A stretch of DNA of 34,316 nt from Tannerella sp. (GTDB lineage Bacteria; Bacteroidota; Bacteroidia; Bacteroidales; Tannerellaceae), in NCBI GenBank assembly GCA_031272455.1, contig JAISTS010000012.1, positions 1 to 34,316 on the forward strand. The letters run 5' to 3'. Below, piece by piece: positions 23,840-32,139 of the stretch. Position numbers and translations under genes: made by a program. The stretch's first letter is position 1. The number at the start of each line of letters is the position of its first letter. Under the pieces are notes generated by a model. That model saw only the letters and a program-made list of their open reading frames with translations, made no database searches and had not been told where the DNA came from.

Positions 23840-25868
23840 TATAATCAGCTGTCGCAGTCTGGGCGCGAATGGAGCTGTCGCCACCGCGTTTGAAAACGTT
23901 TTGCAGGTTTTCGTCGATATAGCAGGCTTTCACATTGTCCGACAGCTGTATATGCAGGATGTTGATAATGACCTCTTTCAGTTCGCTGTCGAGAATCGGC
24001 GCCGCCGCTTCGATACGCCGGTTGAGGTTGCGTTTCATCCAGTCGGCTGACGAGATATAGATCGTTTCGTCGCCGTCGTTATAGAAATACCAAATTCGCG
24101 CGTGTTCGAGAAACATATCCACAATGCGCGTTACGCGGATATTGCGGCTGTACGGCTGACCGGGCACAAGGCAGCATATCCCGCGCACAATCAGGTCGAT
24201 ACTGACGCCGTTTTCGGATGCGCGATAGAGTTCGTCAATCATAGTTTCATCCTGCAAGCCATTCATTTTCAGTATTATTCGCCCTTTGCGACCGGCTTTG
24301 ACATTCTCGACTTCGCGCTGTATCATCTCTTTGAGCGCGTCAACCATACTGAACCGCGTAACGAGCAGATGTTGGAAGTGGAAGTCGGGGTGCGTAACCG
24401 GTTTTTCGAGAAAGGCAAACAGGTTGTTGATATCGGTTACGATAGCTTTATTGCAGGTCAGCAGCGCGATGTCGGAATAGATCGTCGCCGTTTTTTCGTT
24501 GAAATTGCCGGTGCCGACGTAGGCAAAATCGGGCTTGTCGGGCTTATTACGAAGGATGACGGCTACTTTGGCGTGCACTTTCAGTCCTTTGATGCTGTAA
24601 ATGATACGGATACCGGCGGCTTTCATCGCGTCGGCAGTGTTCAGGTTATGCTCTTCGTCGAAGCGCGCCTTGACTTCGACAAAAACCGTTACGCGCTTGC
24701 CGTATTTTCGCGCCGCATCCATAAGCGTACCGACTACCGCCGAGTTCTCGGCAACGCGATATTGCGTGATCTTAATCTCCTCAACATCAGGATCTGCGGC
24801 TGCTTCTTCGAGAAAACGTATCAGATAATCGAACGACTGATACGGGAAATGCAGCAGGACATCGCGCCGTTCGACGGCTCTGACAACCGAGCCTGCTTCG
24901 TCGAGAAACGGCACGCGCATAGGCTGCGGCAGCAATGCGACGGGTTTAATTTCCGTATCAAGCAACTTGCTGATATCCTGCAAGTTCATGTGCCATCCAC
25001 CTTTGACGAGTTTGTCGGCGCCGATGTCGAAACGTCGGCAGAAAAAGTCAACCATCGCGTCGGGCATATCGCGGTCGTACATAAAACGGATAATCTCGCC
25101 GCCCACTTTGCGCTTGACGACACGCTTGCGTATCTCGGCAGGTATATTTTCCGTCTGTATCTCATCGACACGTATGTCGGCATCGCGCGAAATCTTGATG
25201 CTGTGGCAGGCTTCGACTTTGTATCCGGGGAAAACCGATGCGAGATTTGAGCGGATAACATCTTCGATAAACATATACAGGTCAGGCTTTTCGTCCAGCT
25301 CGAAACGGATAAAACGCGGCGCCTTGTCGAAGAGCAGTTTCAGCATCACGTAATGCGATTGCGAGGTCGCGCGGTGGCGCAAAAGTATGGCGAGGTAAAG
25401 TCGGCGGTCGCGCAGGAAAACACGTATCCCGTCGAGCAGCGACACGGGCGCAAGGAAAGGAAATATGTATTCGTCGAAATAGTTTTTCACCGTTTCGCTG
25501 TCGTAGGGAATGGGATGGCGGTCGCAGTAAAAACGCATACCTGACTGTTGCAGTGCGGGTAAGATGCTGTCGTAGAATATATTATAAAACTCTTCCTGCT
25601 GACGGTTGACTTCCGCAGTGATTTCGTTGAGCATCCTGTGGATACGCGCCGCCTCGTTGTCGGTAATGTCGGCGCTGTGGAGCGCATCGCGATGTTCGGC
25701 AACGCGGATCTCGAAAAACTCCTCTGTATTAGACGAATAGATTGAGAGGAAACGGATACGGTCGTAGATCGGCAAGGTCTCGTCGGCAGCTTCGAGCAGC
25801 ACCCGATAGTTGAACGAAAGCCAACTCATATCGCGCCCAAAATATTTATATTCGGTTTTTTCTGTCAT
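23763..25868 (-). CDS. ppk1: Polyphosphate kinase 1
   Basis: A 701-aa enzyme that reversibly transfers the ATP gamma-phosphate to polyphosphate. The open frame extends upstream, but the ATG at 25868 (MTEKTEYKYFGRDMSWLSFN) is the family start. The N domain (RVLLEAADETLPIYDRIRFL) is followed by the phospholipase-D-like catalytic domains. His432 in LKVHAKVAVI is the expected phosphorylated residue, and YVGTGNFNEKTATIYSDIAL is the adjacent conserved block. ISSADWMKRNLNRRIE and an acidic PILDSELKEVI come near the end. No exopolyphosphatase gene is adjacent; a metallophosphoesterase and a two-component system start divergently beside it. The last 25 codons overlap the convergent methyltransferase gene. 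Confidence 0.95.
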   Translation of the reverse strand: MTEKTEYKYFGRDMSWLSFNYRVLLEAADETLPIYDRIRFLSIYSSNTEEFFEIRVAEHRDALHSADITDNEAARIHRMLNEITAEVNRQQEEFYNIFYDSILPALQQSGMRFYCDRHPIPYDSETVKNYFDEYIFPFLAPVSLLDGIRVFLRDRRLYLAILLRHRATSQSHYVMLKLLFDKAPRFIRFELDEKPDLYMFIEDVIRSNLASVFPGYKVEACHSIKISRDADIRVDEIQTENIPAEIRKRVVKRKVGGEIIRFMYDRDMPDAMVDFFCRRFDIGADKLVKGGWHMNLQDISKLLDTEIKPVALLPQPMRVPFLDEAGSVVRAVERRDVLLHFPYQSFDYLIRFLEEAAADPDVEEIKITQYRVAENSAVVGTLMDAARKYGKRVTVFVEVKARFDEEHNLNTADAMKAAGIRIIYSIKGLKVHAKVAVILRNKPDKPDFAYVGTGNFNEKTATIYSDIALLTCNKAIVTDINNLFAFLEKPVTHPDFHFQHLLVTRFSMVDALKEMIQREVENVKAGRKGRIILKMNGLQDETMIDELYRASENGVSIDLIVRGICCLVPGQPYSRNIRVTRIVDMFLEHARIWYFYNDGDETIYISSADWMKRNLNRRIEAAAPILDSELKEVIINILHIQLSDNVKACYIDENLQNVFKRGGDSSIRAQTATADYIRAKFGAPTAEGRDCGSAIPEDRGC

Positions 25869-25897
25869 AATCTTTCTAAAAAGTCCGTAAATATAGT

Positions 25898-25906
25898 TAC
25901 TTTTGC
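25898..25906 (+). promoter_or_regulatory. -7 promoter element for the phosphoesterase/two-component operon
   Basis: TACTTTTGC matches TAnnTTTGC, 20 bases before the ATG at 25927. On the other strand CAAAGATA at 25920-25927 reads TATCTTTG, a possible -7 element for ppk1, so the two divergent promoters would overlap. Confidence 0.5.
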
Positions 25907-25926
25907 AGAAACAAACGCACAAAGAT

Positions 25927-26424
25927 ATGAAAAAAATTGGCATTCTTTCGGATACGCATTGCTGTTGGGACGACCGCTACTTGACTTATTTTGAGCCGTG
26001 CGACGAGATTTGGCATGCAGGCGACATCGGCGATGAATATATTTGCGACCGACTGGAAGAATTTCGCCCGCTGCGAGCCGTGTTTGGCAATATGGACGGG
26101 ATGGATTTGTATATGACGCTCGACGAAGTGATGAATTTTACCGTCGAAGACTGCCGCGTGATGCTGACGCATATCGGCGGCTATCCGGGTCATTATAAGC
26201 CCGGAATACGGCAGAAACTGATAGAAAACAAGCCCGACCTGTTTGTCTGCGGACATTCGCATATACTTAAAGTGATGTACGACAAAGACTTGCATCTGCT
26301 GCACGTCAATCCGGGCGCGGCAGGACGCAGCGGCATCCATCAGGTGCGTACGCTCGTCCGCTTAACGATCGACGGAAAAGATATCCGCGACCTCGAAGTG
26401 ATCGAACTGGCTGACGAAAAATGA
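25927..26424 (+). CDS. YfcE/MJ0936-like metallophosphoesterase
   Basis: A 165-aa calcineurin-like phosphoesterase of the short YfcE type. The metal ligands are visible: DTH at 9-11, GDIGD at 36-40, GNMDG at about 59-63, THIGGYPGH in the middle, and GHSH followed later by HVNPGAAGR. Enzymes of this group hydrolyse phosphodiesters in vitro with a di-metal centre, but their cell role is mostly unknown. The ATG at 25927 is chosen over an in-frame TTG because the promoter ends just before it. The gene is 21 bp upstream of the response regulator and likely in the same operon, so a link to the signal pathway is possible. Confidence 0.9.
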   Translation: MKKIGILSDTHCCWDDRYLTYFEPCDEIWHAGDIGDEYICDRLEEFRPLRAVFGNMDGMDLYMTLDEVMNFTVEDCRVMLTHIGGYPGHYKPGIRQKLIENKPDLFVCGHSHILKVMYDKDLHLLHVNPGAAGRSGIHQVRTLVRLTIDGKDIRDLEVIELADEK

Positions 26425-26445
26425 ATTTTTTTTAATTTGAAAGCA

Positions 26446-27810
26446 ATGAAAGAAGGCTCTATACTGATAATTGACGATAACAGGAACGTACTGACGGCGT
26501 TGCGTATCCTGCTGCAAAACTATTTCGAGACGGTTACGCTGCTTGCTTTGCCCGAAAAAATTCCGGTCGCCCTGCGCGAGGAAAATCCCGACGTGGTGCT
26601 GCTCGATATGAATTTTTCGTCGGGCATAAATTCGGGCAACGAAGGGCTGTACTGGCTGTCGGAAATCAAGAAATTCGATGCCGACCTGCCCGTCGTGCTC
26701 TTTACGGCTTATGCTGATATTGAGCTGGCTGTCAAGGCGTTGAAACAGGGCGCAAGCGATTTTGTCGTCAAGCCTTGGGATAATTCGCGTCTTGTGGCGA
26801 CCTTGCAGTCGGCATATACTCTCCATCAGTCGCGTAAAGAGGTGAAACGCTTGCGCGAACGGCAGTCGGTATTGCACGAAGCGCTCAATCAGGAAACGGC
26901 GATCTGTCGCGGCGAATCACCGGCGATGCAGGAGCTGTGGCGGATGGTCGAGAAAGTCGCTGCCACCGATGCTAACATACTGATTACTGGCGAGAACGGC
27001 ACAGGCAAAGAGGTTGTCGCCCGCGAGATACACCGCCTCTCGCCACGCAGCGACGAGGTGTGCATAACGGTCGATATGGGCGCCGTCGCCGAGACGCTGT
27101 TCGAGAGCGAGCTGTTCGGACACGTCAAAGGCTCGTTCACAGACGCCAAAGCCGACCGCGCAGGCAAGTTCGAGGCTGCCAACGGCGGCACGCTCTTCCT
27201 CGACGAGATAGGCAACCTGTCGTATCCATTGCAGGCTAAACTGCTGAATGTCTTGCAGTCGCGACAGGTCATCCGCGTCGGCGGCAATACACCCATTCCG
27301 GTTGACATACGCCTGCTCTGCGCCACAAACCGCAATCTTGCCGACTCGGTCGCCCGCGGCGAGTTTCGCGAAGACCTGCTCTATCGCATCAACACTATCA
27401 AGATAGAAATACCACCTCTGCGCAAACGAAGGGAAGATATTCCGCTGCTCGCCGATTTTTTCCTGCGCAAATATGCAGCTAAATATCACAAAAACGGACT
27501 TTCGCTCTCGGCTGATGCCATCTCCAAATTGCAGGCTTACGACTGGCACGGCAATATCCGCGAGCTGCAACATACTCTCGAAAAGGCAGTTATCCTCTCT
27601 GACTCTGACGTCATCCGCGCCGATGATTTCCTGCTCGACAAAGTCGCTCCGCAAGTGAATATTGGCGGAACGATGACATTAGATGACGCCGCTAAGATGC
27701 TCATACAGAACGCTATCTACAAACATGGCGCCAATATGTCAGCCATAGCCGACGAACTTGGCATCACACGCCCGACGCTGTACAGCAAAATGAAGAAATT
27801 CGGACTTTAA
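26446..27810 (+). CDS. Sigma-54-dependent NtrC-family response regulator
   Basis: A 454-aa activator. The receiver domain (1-125) has acidic DD at 10-11, phospho-acceptor Asp54 (VVLLDMN) and Lys109 (VVKPWD). The AAA+ domain spans about 143-375, with Walker A GENGTGKE at 172-179 and Walker B FLDEIG near 251. The sigma-54 contact loop reads GSFTDA at 229-234 instead of the classical GAFTGA. A Fis-type helix-turn-helix closes the protein (MSAIADELGITRPTLYSKMK). The start at 26446 (MKEGSILIIDD) is preferred to an upstream TTG. It should activate rpoN-dependent promoters when phosphorylated, most likely by the histidine kinase encoded 7 bp downstream. Its target genes are not shown by the window. 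Confidence 0.95.
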   Translation: MKEGSILIIDDNRNVLTALRILLQNYFETVTLLALPEKIPVALREENPDVVLLDMNFSSGINSGNEGLYWLSEIKKFDADLPVVLFTAYADIELAVKALKQGASDFVVKPWDNSRLVATLQSAYTLHQSRKEVKRLRERQSVLHEALNQETAICRGESPAMQELWRMVEKVAATDANILITGENGTGKEVVAREIHRLSPRSDEVCITVDMGAVAETLFESELFGHVKGSFTDAKADRAGKFEAANGGTLFLDEIGNLSYPLQAKLLNVLQSRQVIRVGGNTPIPVDIRLLCATNRNLADSVARGEFREDLLYRINTIKIEIPPLRKRREDIPLLADFFLRKYAAKYHKNGLSLSADAISKLQAYDWHGNIRELQHTLEKAVILSDSDVIRADDFLLDKVAPQVNIGGTMTLDDAAKMLIQNAIYKHGANMSAIADELGITRPTLYSKMKKFGL

Positions 27811-27817
27811 AACGCTT

Positions 27818-29152
27818 ATGTTCAAATCTATACAATACTCGCTTTATGCTTTCACAGCGCTGCTCATCGTTGCTGTGGCGTTGACGACAGTTCTGATCGT
27901 GTCGGGCAATTACCTTTTTTCCGTCGCCGGAATAATCCTGATGGCTATCAGCCTCGCCAACCTCCGACGCTGCTACGCACGCTATAACTCAAACATCATC
28001 TTCCTGCTCAACGCCCTCGAAAACGGCGATTATTCGTACCGCTTCTCGGCGAACAAACTGTCGGCTCGCGAACGCGAAATCAATCAGGTGATGAACCGCA
28101 TCGGCGATATCCTTGCTACCGCCCGCAAAGAAATTATCGAAAACGAACAGTTTCTCGCACTTATCCTCGAAAGCATCACGACGGGAATAGTGATTATAGA
28201 CGACAACGGCATAGTGCACCGCACCAACCGCACAGCGAAAGAAATGCTCGGTCTGACGGTATTCACGCACGTCAACCAGCTGCGCGTGATAGACGAATCT
28301 TATCCCGAAATGTTCCGCCGGTTGCGGGCGGGCGACAGCCGACAACTCTCACTCACGAACGAAAAAGAAGAACGCCCCGTCAGCCTGCGCGTCTCGCAGA
28401 TACTGCTCAAACGCGGGATGATGCGCGTGCTGACAATGAACAATATCGGTAACGAGCTGGAAATGAAAGAAATGGAATCGTGGATACGGCTTATCCGCGT
28501 GATGACGCACGAGATTATGAACTCCGTCGCGCCCGTAACTTCGCTCTCGGAAACGATGCTCGCCCTCTACCGCGACAGCACAACCGACTCAGCCACACTG
28601 CGGCAAAACACGCTCGAAGCCTTCGAGACCATCAACGGCACAGCATCGGGACTGCTGGCTTTCGTCCAGTCGTACCGCAAATTCACTTCCGTGCCGCAAC
28701 CCGAAAAGAAAGCCTGCGACCTGACCGCCCTCGTCCGCAAAGCTATCCGCCTGCACGAACGGCAAATGCGCGACAACGGCATCACAATCACGCTCTCGAC
28801 CAACGAACATATCGTCGCACAGGCTGACGAAAATCTCATTATGCAAGTCGTTATAAATCTGCTCAAAAACGCCGCCGAAGCCACCGAAACGACCTCCGAC
28901 CGCCGTATCATCATAACGCTCGCAGGCGACGAGACCGACGGCGCAAGCATCGACTTCGCCAACACCGGCGACCCGATACCGCCCGACGTGCTGCCGCATA
29001 TCTTCGTGCCCTTCTTTACGACCAAAACAGACGGCTCCGGCGTCGGACTAAGCGTCTCGCGCTATATCGTACGCCTCCACGGCGGCAAACTCACCCACCG
29101 CCTCTCACCCGACTCACTGACAGTTTTTCGGATTGAATTGCCTGCGGGATAG
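27818..29152 (+). CDS. NtrB/NtrY-type sensor histidine kinase
   Basis: A 444-aa inner-membrane kinase. Two hydrophobic segments (about 9-30 and 33-48) leave almost no periplasmic loop, so the signal may be membrane-borne or cytoplasmic. A linker and PAS-like domain cover about 85-205 (ITTGIVIIDDNGIVHRTNRTAK). The HisKA block has His231 in RVMTHEIMN. The ATP-binding domain shows the N box (INLLKNAAEAT, about 346-356), the G1 region with FANTGDPIPPD, PFFTTK, and the G2 box DGSGVGLS (405-412). It should phosphorylate Asp54 of the regulator encoded 7 bp upstream. The pair is followed by a tRNA gene, ending the operon. Confidence 0.93.
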   Translation: MFKSIQYSLYAFTALLIVAVALTTVLIVSGNYLFSVAGIILMAISLANLRRCYARYNSNIIFLLNALENGDYSYRFSANKLSAREREINQVMNRIGDILATARKEIIENEQFLALILESITTGIVIIDDNGIVHRTNRTAKEMLGLTVFTHVNQLRVIDESYPEMFRRLRAGDSRQLSLTNEKEERPVSLRVSQILLKRGMMRVLTMNNIGNELEMKEMESWIRLIRVMTHEIMNSVAPVTSLSETMLALYRDSTTDSATLRQNTLEAFETINGTASGLLAFVQSYRKFTSVPQPEKKACDLTALVRKAIRLHERQMRDNGITITLSTNEHIVAQADENLIMQVVINLLKNAAEATETTSDRRIIITLAGDETDGASIDFANTGDPIPPDVLPHIFVPFFTTKTDGSGVGLSVSRYIVRLHGGKLTHRLSPDSLTVFRIELPAG

Positions 29153-29239
29153 AGCGTTATCAAGATTGTCGCACTTTAACGATCTGCGAAAAAATAAAAA
29201 AAATTATTCTGCCTTTAGCTGTAATATAAAAATAATTGC

Positions 29240-29248
29240 TACCTTTGC
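29240..29248 (+). promoter_or_regulatory. -7 promoter element for tRNA-Ser
   Basis: TACCTTTGC matches TAnnTTTGC and ends 9 bases before the first base of the tRNA, as expected for a stable-RNA promoter with a short leader. Confidence 0.6.
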
Positions 29249-29257
29249 AGCCTCAAA

Positions 29258-29344
29258 GGAAAGTTGCCAGAGTGGTCGATCGGGCCGCACTCGAAATGCG
29301 GTGTACGGGTGACTGTACCGGGGGTTCGAATCCCTCACTTTCCG
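29258..29344 (+). tRNA. tRNA-Ser, anticodon CGA
   Basis: The anticodon stem CCGCA/TGCGG encloses the loop CTCGAAA, giving anticodon CGA (reads UCG, serine). The long variable arm GTACGG-GTGA-CTGTAC marks a class II tRNA. The T arm GGGGG-TTCGAAT-CCCTC is sound. The 5' acceptor strand is GGAAAGT. The 3' strand before the discriminator G reads ACTTTTCC, eight bases, where a perfect match would be ACTTTCC, so one T is extra. A CCA follows at 29345-29347. The extra T would bulge the acceptor stem; it may be a sequencing or assembly error in a T run. Confidence 0.9.
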
Positions 29345-29371
29345 CCAATTAGGGCGCACAGCCGTGTGCTC

Positions 29372-30223
29372 TCAGACAATCATCTTTTCAATAGGGATAA
29401 CGAGGATGCCTTCGGCGCCAAGCGATTTGAGCTTGCCGATGATCTCCCAGAAGTGCTTTTCGGTGATGACCGACTGCACCGACACCCAGCCTTCGTCGGC
29501 AAGCGGCGTGACGGTCGGGCTTTTCATCCCGGGCAGGAGTTTGGTTATTTCGGACAACTGCCGGCGCGGGGCGTTGAGCAGGACATATTTCTTGCCGGCG
29601 GCTTCCTGTACGGCGGCGAAGCGGAAGAGCAGCTCGTCGAGGATGGCGCGTTTCTCGTCCGCCAGGGCGCTGTTGGCAATCAGCAACGCCTCGCTTTTCA
29701 TCACCGTTTCGACCTCTTTGAGCCGATTGCTGACGAGCGTGCTGCCCGAACTGACGATATCGAAAATGGCGTCGGCAAGCCCGATGCCGGGGGCGATCTC
29801 GACCGAGCCTGAAATCACGTGCAGCGCCGCGTGAATGCCGCGCTCGCTGAAAAAACGTTTCAGGATAACTGGATATGAGGTGGCGACGGTTTTGCCCTCG
29901 AACCATTGCAACCCGTCGTAAGCGGCGTCTTTCGGAATGGCGAGCGACAGGCGGCAACGGCTGAAACCGAGCCGCTTGATGAGTGCGGCTTCGCTGCCTT
30001 TCTCGACATACTCGTTTTCGCCAACTATACCGGCATCGGCGACACCGTTGGCTACCGACTGGGGGATGTCGTCGTCGCGCAGGAACAATACCTCGACGGG
30101 AAAATCAACCGCCGAAAGCAGCAGCGTGCGCTTCGCCTTGCTCAATTTGATGCCCGCCTCTTCGAGCAGGGCTATGGTCTCGTCGTAAAGACGACCTTTC
30201 GACTGTATAGCTATTCGTAACAT
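29372..30223 (-). CDS. hisG: ATP phosphoribosyltransferase, long form
   Basis: A 283-aa enzyme that joins ATP and PRPP in the first step of histidine synthesis. The length shows the long (HisG-L) form with a C-terminal ferredoxin-like regulatory domain that binds histidine for feedback control; no HisZ partner is needed. Visible features are MLRIAIQSKGRLYDETIALL at the start, GVADAGIVGENEYVE, LATSYP-type motif (VATSYPVILKRFF), and the PRPP-binding DAIFDIVSSGSTLVSNRL. The C-terminal domain has LPGMKSPTVTPLADEGWVSV. No other his genes follow in the window; those usually downstream would lie on the same strand, where the tRNA and kinase now are. A -7 element is at 30245-30253. Confidence 0.96.
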   Translation of the reverse strand: MLRIAIQSKGRLYDETIALLEEAGIKLSKAKRTLLLSAVDFPVEVLFLRDDDIPQSVANGVADAGIVGENEYVEKGSEAALIKRLGFSRCRLSLAIPKDAAYDGLQWFEGKTVATSYPVILKRFFSERGIHAALHVISGSVEIAPGIGLADAIFDIVSSGSTLVSNRLKEVETVMKSEALLIANSALADEKRAILDELLFRFAAVQEAAGKKYVLLNAPRRQLSEITKLLPGMKSPTVTPLADEGWVSVQSVITEKHFWEIIGKLKSLGAEGILVIPIEKMIV

Positions 30224-30244
30224 ACATTTTTCGTTTTTGAGGCT

Positions 30245-30253
30245 GCAAAGGTA
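30245..30253 (-). promoter_or_regulatory. -7 promoter element for hisG
   Basis: TACCTTTGC on the minus strand, 22 bases before the hisG ATG, matches TAnnTTTGC. No his leader peptide or attenuator was seen in the short leader. Confidence 0.5.
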
Positions 30254-30298
30254 CGCATAATTTCCAACTATACAGTATATATGACAGGAAATAATCAG

Positions 30299-30307
30299 TA
30301 TCTTTGC
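30299..30307 (+). promoter_or_regulatory. -7 promoter element for the 133-aa unknown gene
   Basis: TATCTTTGC matches TAnnTTTGC, 25 bases upstream of the ATG at 30332. Two earlier ATGs (30311 and 30325) open frames of only five codons each, so 30332 is the start; the first could act as a tiny leader. Confidence 0.5.
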
Positions 30308-30331
30308 ACTATGGAAGAAAAGAAATGAATT

Positions 30332-30733
30332 ATGGCGAATGAATATCCGAAACTAAGAACAATCGGCTATATGTATAACACCGATAAAGGTGATGGCAGT
30401 AGCGTAAAGGTCTATCTTATTGAGACCGAAGAAATGTTTATCGGGCTGTCCGAGATACCTGTTGCGGGCTGTCCGCAGGTGAAATCAGAAATAGCGGATG
30501 TTCAAGCAGTCAGATACTGCCACGATTTTGAAAAGCCTGCAGGCGACGAGGATGTGCAAGCGCTGTATGACAGGGCGTTGGATATTATCCGGAACGAAAA
30601 AAACTCGGATGAACTCGCGGCTTTGTCTAATTCCGCGATGAGGCTGTATAAAGCTGGTGAGAAAAAACGGTACTGGTTTAAAGACTCTCCCGGACGAGAT
30701 TTTCACGACAAGCCGTATGGATATGTTTTTTAA
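30332..30733 (+). CDS. Hypothetical protein of unknown family
   Basis: A 133-aa soluble, acidic-to-neutral protein with no signal peptide or membrane segment. It begins MANEYPKLRTIGYMYNTDKG and has a likely beta-rich N-terminal half (VKVYLIETEEMFIGLSEIP), a charged helical stretch around residues 85-115 (ALDIIRNEKNSDELAALSN), and an aromatic, basic C-terminus (KKRYWFKDSPGRDFHDKPYG). I do not recognise the family. A promoter sits right upstream, and codon use looks like that of its neighbours, so it is probably a real gene. It is convergent with the AAA_14 ATPase gene (36-bp gap), with no evidence of a shared role. Confidence 0.7.
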   Translation: MANEYPKLRTIGYMYNTDKGDGSSVKVYLIETEEMFIGLSEIPVAGCPQVKSEIADVQAVRYCHDFEKPAGDEDVQALYDRALDIIRNEKNSDELAALSNSAMRLYKAGEKKRYWFKDSPGRDFHDKPYGYVF

Positions 30734-30769
30734 TTTACCGCATCCCAGTAATCAATTAACTTTTTCATC

Positions 30770-32092
30770 TTAACCCACAACATTTGACAAAGCGTAAAGC
30801 GGGAAGACCTTGACGCGGTCGTATTCGGCAAACGGTTCGAGGCTGGTGCGGATGCCATAGTCGCATTTCCGAAGGGCTATGAACTGATACATGCTTTGCA
30901 TCGAACCTGACGTACCGGCTTTGACCTCGACCGGCGTAATGACGCCCCCGCGACTTATGACGTAATCAACTTCCGCCTGCGCATTACGTTCCATACGCTG
31001 CCAGTAATAGAGTTCGGGCTTTTTCAGGTAATTACCGTATTTGACGAGTTCCAGTCCGGCGAAGATTTCCGAGAAACCACCTCTGTTAACAAAGTCTGTT
31101 TCGTTAGCAAGCAGAATATCAGTCGGTTGCAGACCAAGCAGCGACTGCATTAGCCCGGTATCTATGAAATGAAACTTGCGGTATTTGGGATTAACTTCCG
31201 CCCCAAGCGGCAATCCATTGGCGGCAGAATGAATTACGGGTATTAGCAGACCTGCCTGCGAGAGAAGGTTAAGCGCCTCTTTGACGGCAGAGGTCTCAAT
31301 ACCGGCGCCTACTTCCGCAAATACAAACTTGTTTCCTGCCTGCAACGCGGCCGATTTCAAGGTTTGCGTCAATACAAGCGGCGATATGCGCGTTTTGTAT
31401 TTGCCGAAATCGTCCTGATAGGTATCAAGGATGTCATTATGAACAGTTGCAACGGCTTTATAATCAGCGGTTTCGATCCATACGCTAACAGCCTCCGGCA
31501 TGCCGCCTGTCAGATAGAAAGTACGCAGTTGACGAAGCATCTCGCTATGCATCGGTTCGGGCAAAGGGCTTGACGGCGAGGCATTTTGGCGCTTGTATTC
31601 CACTTGCATCTCCAAACCTTGCGCCATAAGAAACTCGTCGAACGAAAAGGGGTACATGTATAGTGAGCGTAGCCGTCCGACGCCAAAAGAGGGCAGTTCT
31701 TTCAGCGCGAACTCCAGCAGCGAACCAGCGGCTACGACATGCAATTCGGGATAGTCCTCGTGGAAATACCGCAACGAGGTGATAACCCGTTCCGACTGCT
31801 GAATCTCGTCGAAGAAAAGCAACGTTTCGCCCGCCACTATCGGTGTGTTGTAGATAGCGCTCAGTTGTGAACACAGTAATTTGACGTTCAGATTGTCGCC
31901 GAAAAGCGACTTTATGTTCTGCTGTTTCTCAATATTTACCTCCACAAAATACTTGAAACTCTCGCCAAGTTTTCGTATAGCCGACGATTTGCCAACTTGA
32001 CGCGCCCCCCTGACAAGCAGCGGCTTACGGTTAGGGTCTATCTTCCACGCTTGCAAGTATCTGTCTATGTGCCGTTTGTAATACGTTTTCAT
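30770..32092 (-). CDS. AAA_14/DUF4143 family ATPase
   Basis: A 440-aa protein. The AAA_14 domain comes first: MKTYYKRHIDRYLQAWKID, Walker A VRGARQVGKSS (about 28-38), Walker B LLFFDEIQQ (about 91-99), then VAAGSLLEFAL and the family-typical MYPFSFDEFL. The C-terminal DUF4143 domain ends with AEVDYVISRGGVITPVEVKA, a nuclease-like Asp...Glu-x-Lys pattern seen in this family. Such ATPases are abundant in Bacteroidota genomes, often in variable regions, and their role is unknown; a stress or element-related function has been suggested but not shown. The gene sits between a hypothetical gene and an MmeI-like methyltransferase. A promoter is at 32117-32125. Confidence 0.92.
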   Translation of the reverse strand: MKTYYKRHIDRYLQAWKIDPNRKPLLVRGARQVGKSSAIRKLGESFKYFVEVNIEKQQNIKSLFGDNLNVKLLCSQLSAIYNTPIVAGETLLFFDEIQQSERVITSLRYFHEDYPELHVVAAGSLLEFALKELPSFGVGRLRSLYMYPFSFDEFLMAQGLEMQVEYKRQNASPSSPLPEPMHSEMLRQLRTFYLTGGMPEAVSVWIETADYKAVATVHNDILDTYQDDFGKYKTRISPLVLTQTLKSAALQAGNKFVFAEVGAGIETSAVKEALNLLSQAGLLIPVIHSAANGLPLGAEVNPKYRKFHFIDTGLMQSLLGLQPTDILLANETDFVNRGGFSEIFAGLELVKYGNYLKKPELYYWQRMERNAQAEVDYVISRGGVITPVEVKAGTSGSMQSMYQFIALRKCDYGIRTSLEPFAEYDRVKVFPLYALSNVVG

Positions 32093-32116
32093 ATTAATAA
32101 TGTTCTGTTTCGAGCA

Positions 32117-32125
32117 GCAAAGGTA
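32117..32125 (-). promoter_or_regulatory. -7 promoter element for the ATPase gene
   Basis: TACCTTTGC on the minus strand, 25 bases upstream of the ATG at 32092, matches TAnnTTTGC. The 33-bp tandem repeat begins 15 bases further upstream and would overlap the -33 region. Confidence 0.5.
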
Positions 32126-32139
32126 ATCATTTTTTCCAA

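Noticed and set aside
24102..25250. Long open frame of 382 codons on the plus strand
   Set aside because: It lies wholly opposite ppk1, whose motifs are clear; the plus-strand translation shows no family features and has no promoter or good start context.
29153..29239. Imperfect inverted repeat AGATTGT/ACGATCT after the histidine kinase gene as a terminator
   Set aside because: Seven pairs with one wobble and a long loop, and the A-rich tail is on the wrong strand; not convincing.
29352..29368. Hairpin GCACA/TGTGC between tRNA-Ser and hisG as a terminator
   Set aside because: Only five base pairs and no T run on either strand, so it is too weak to call.
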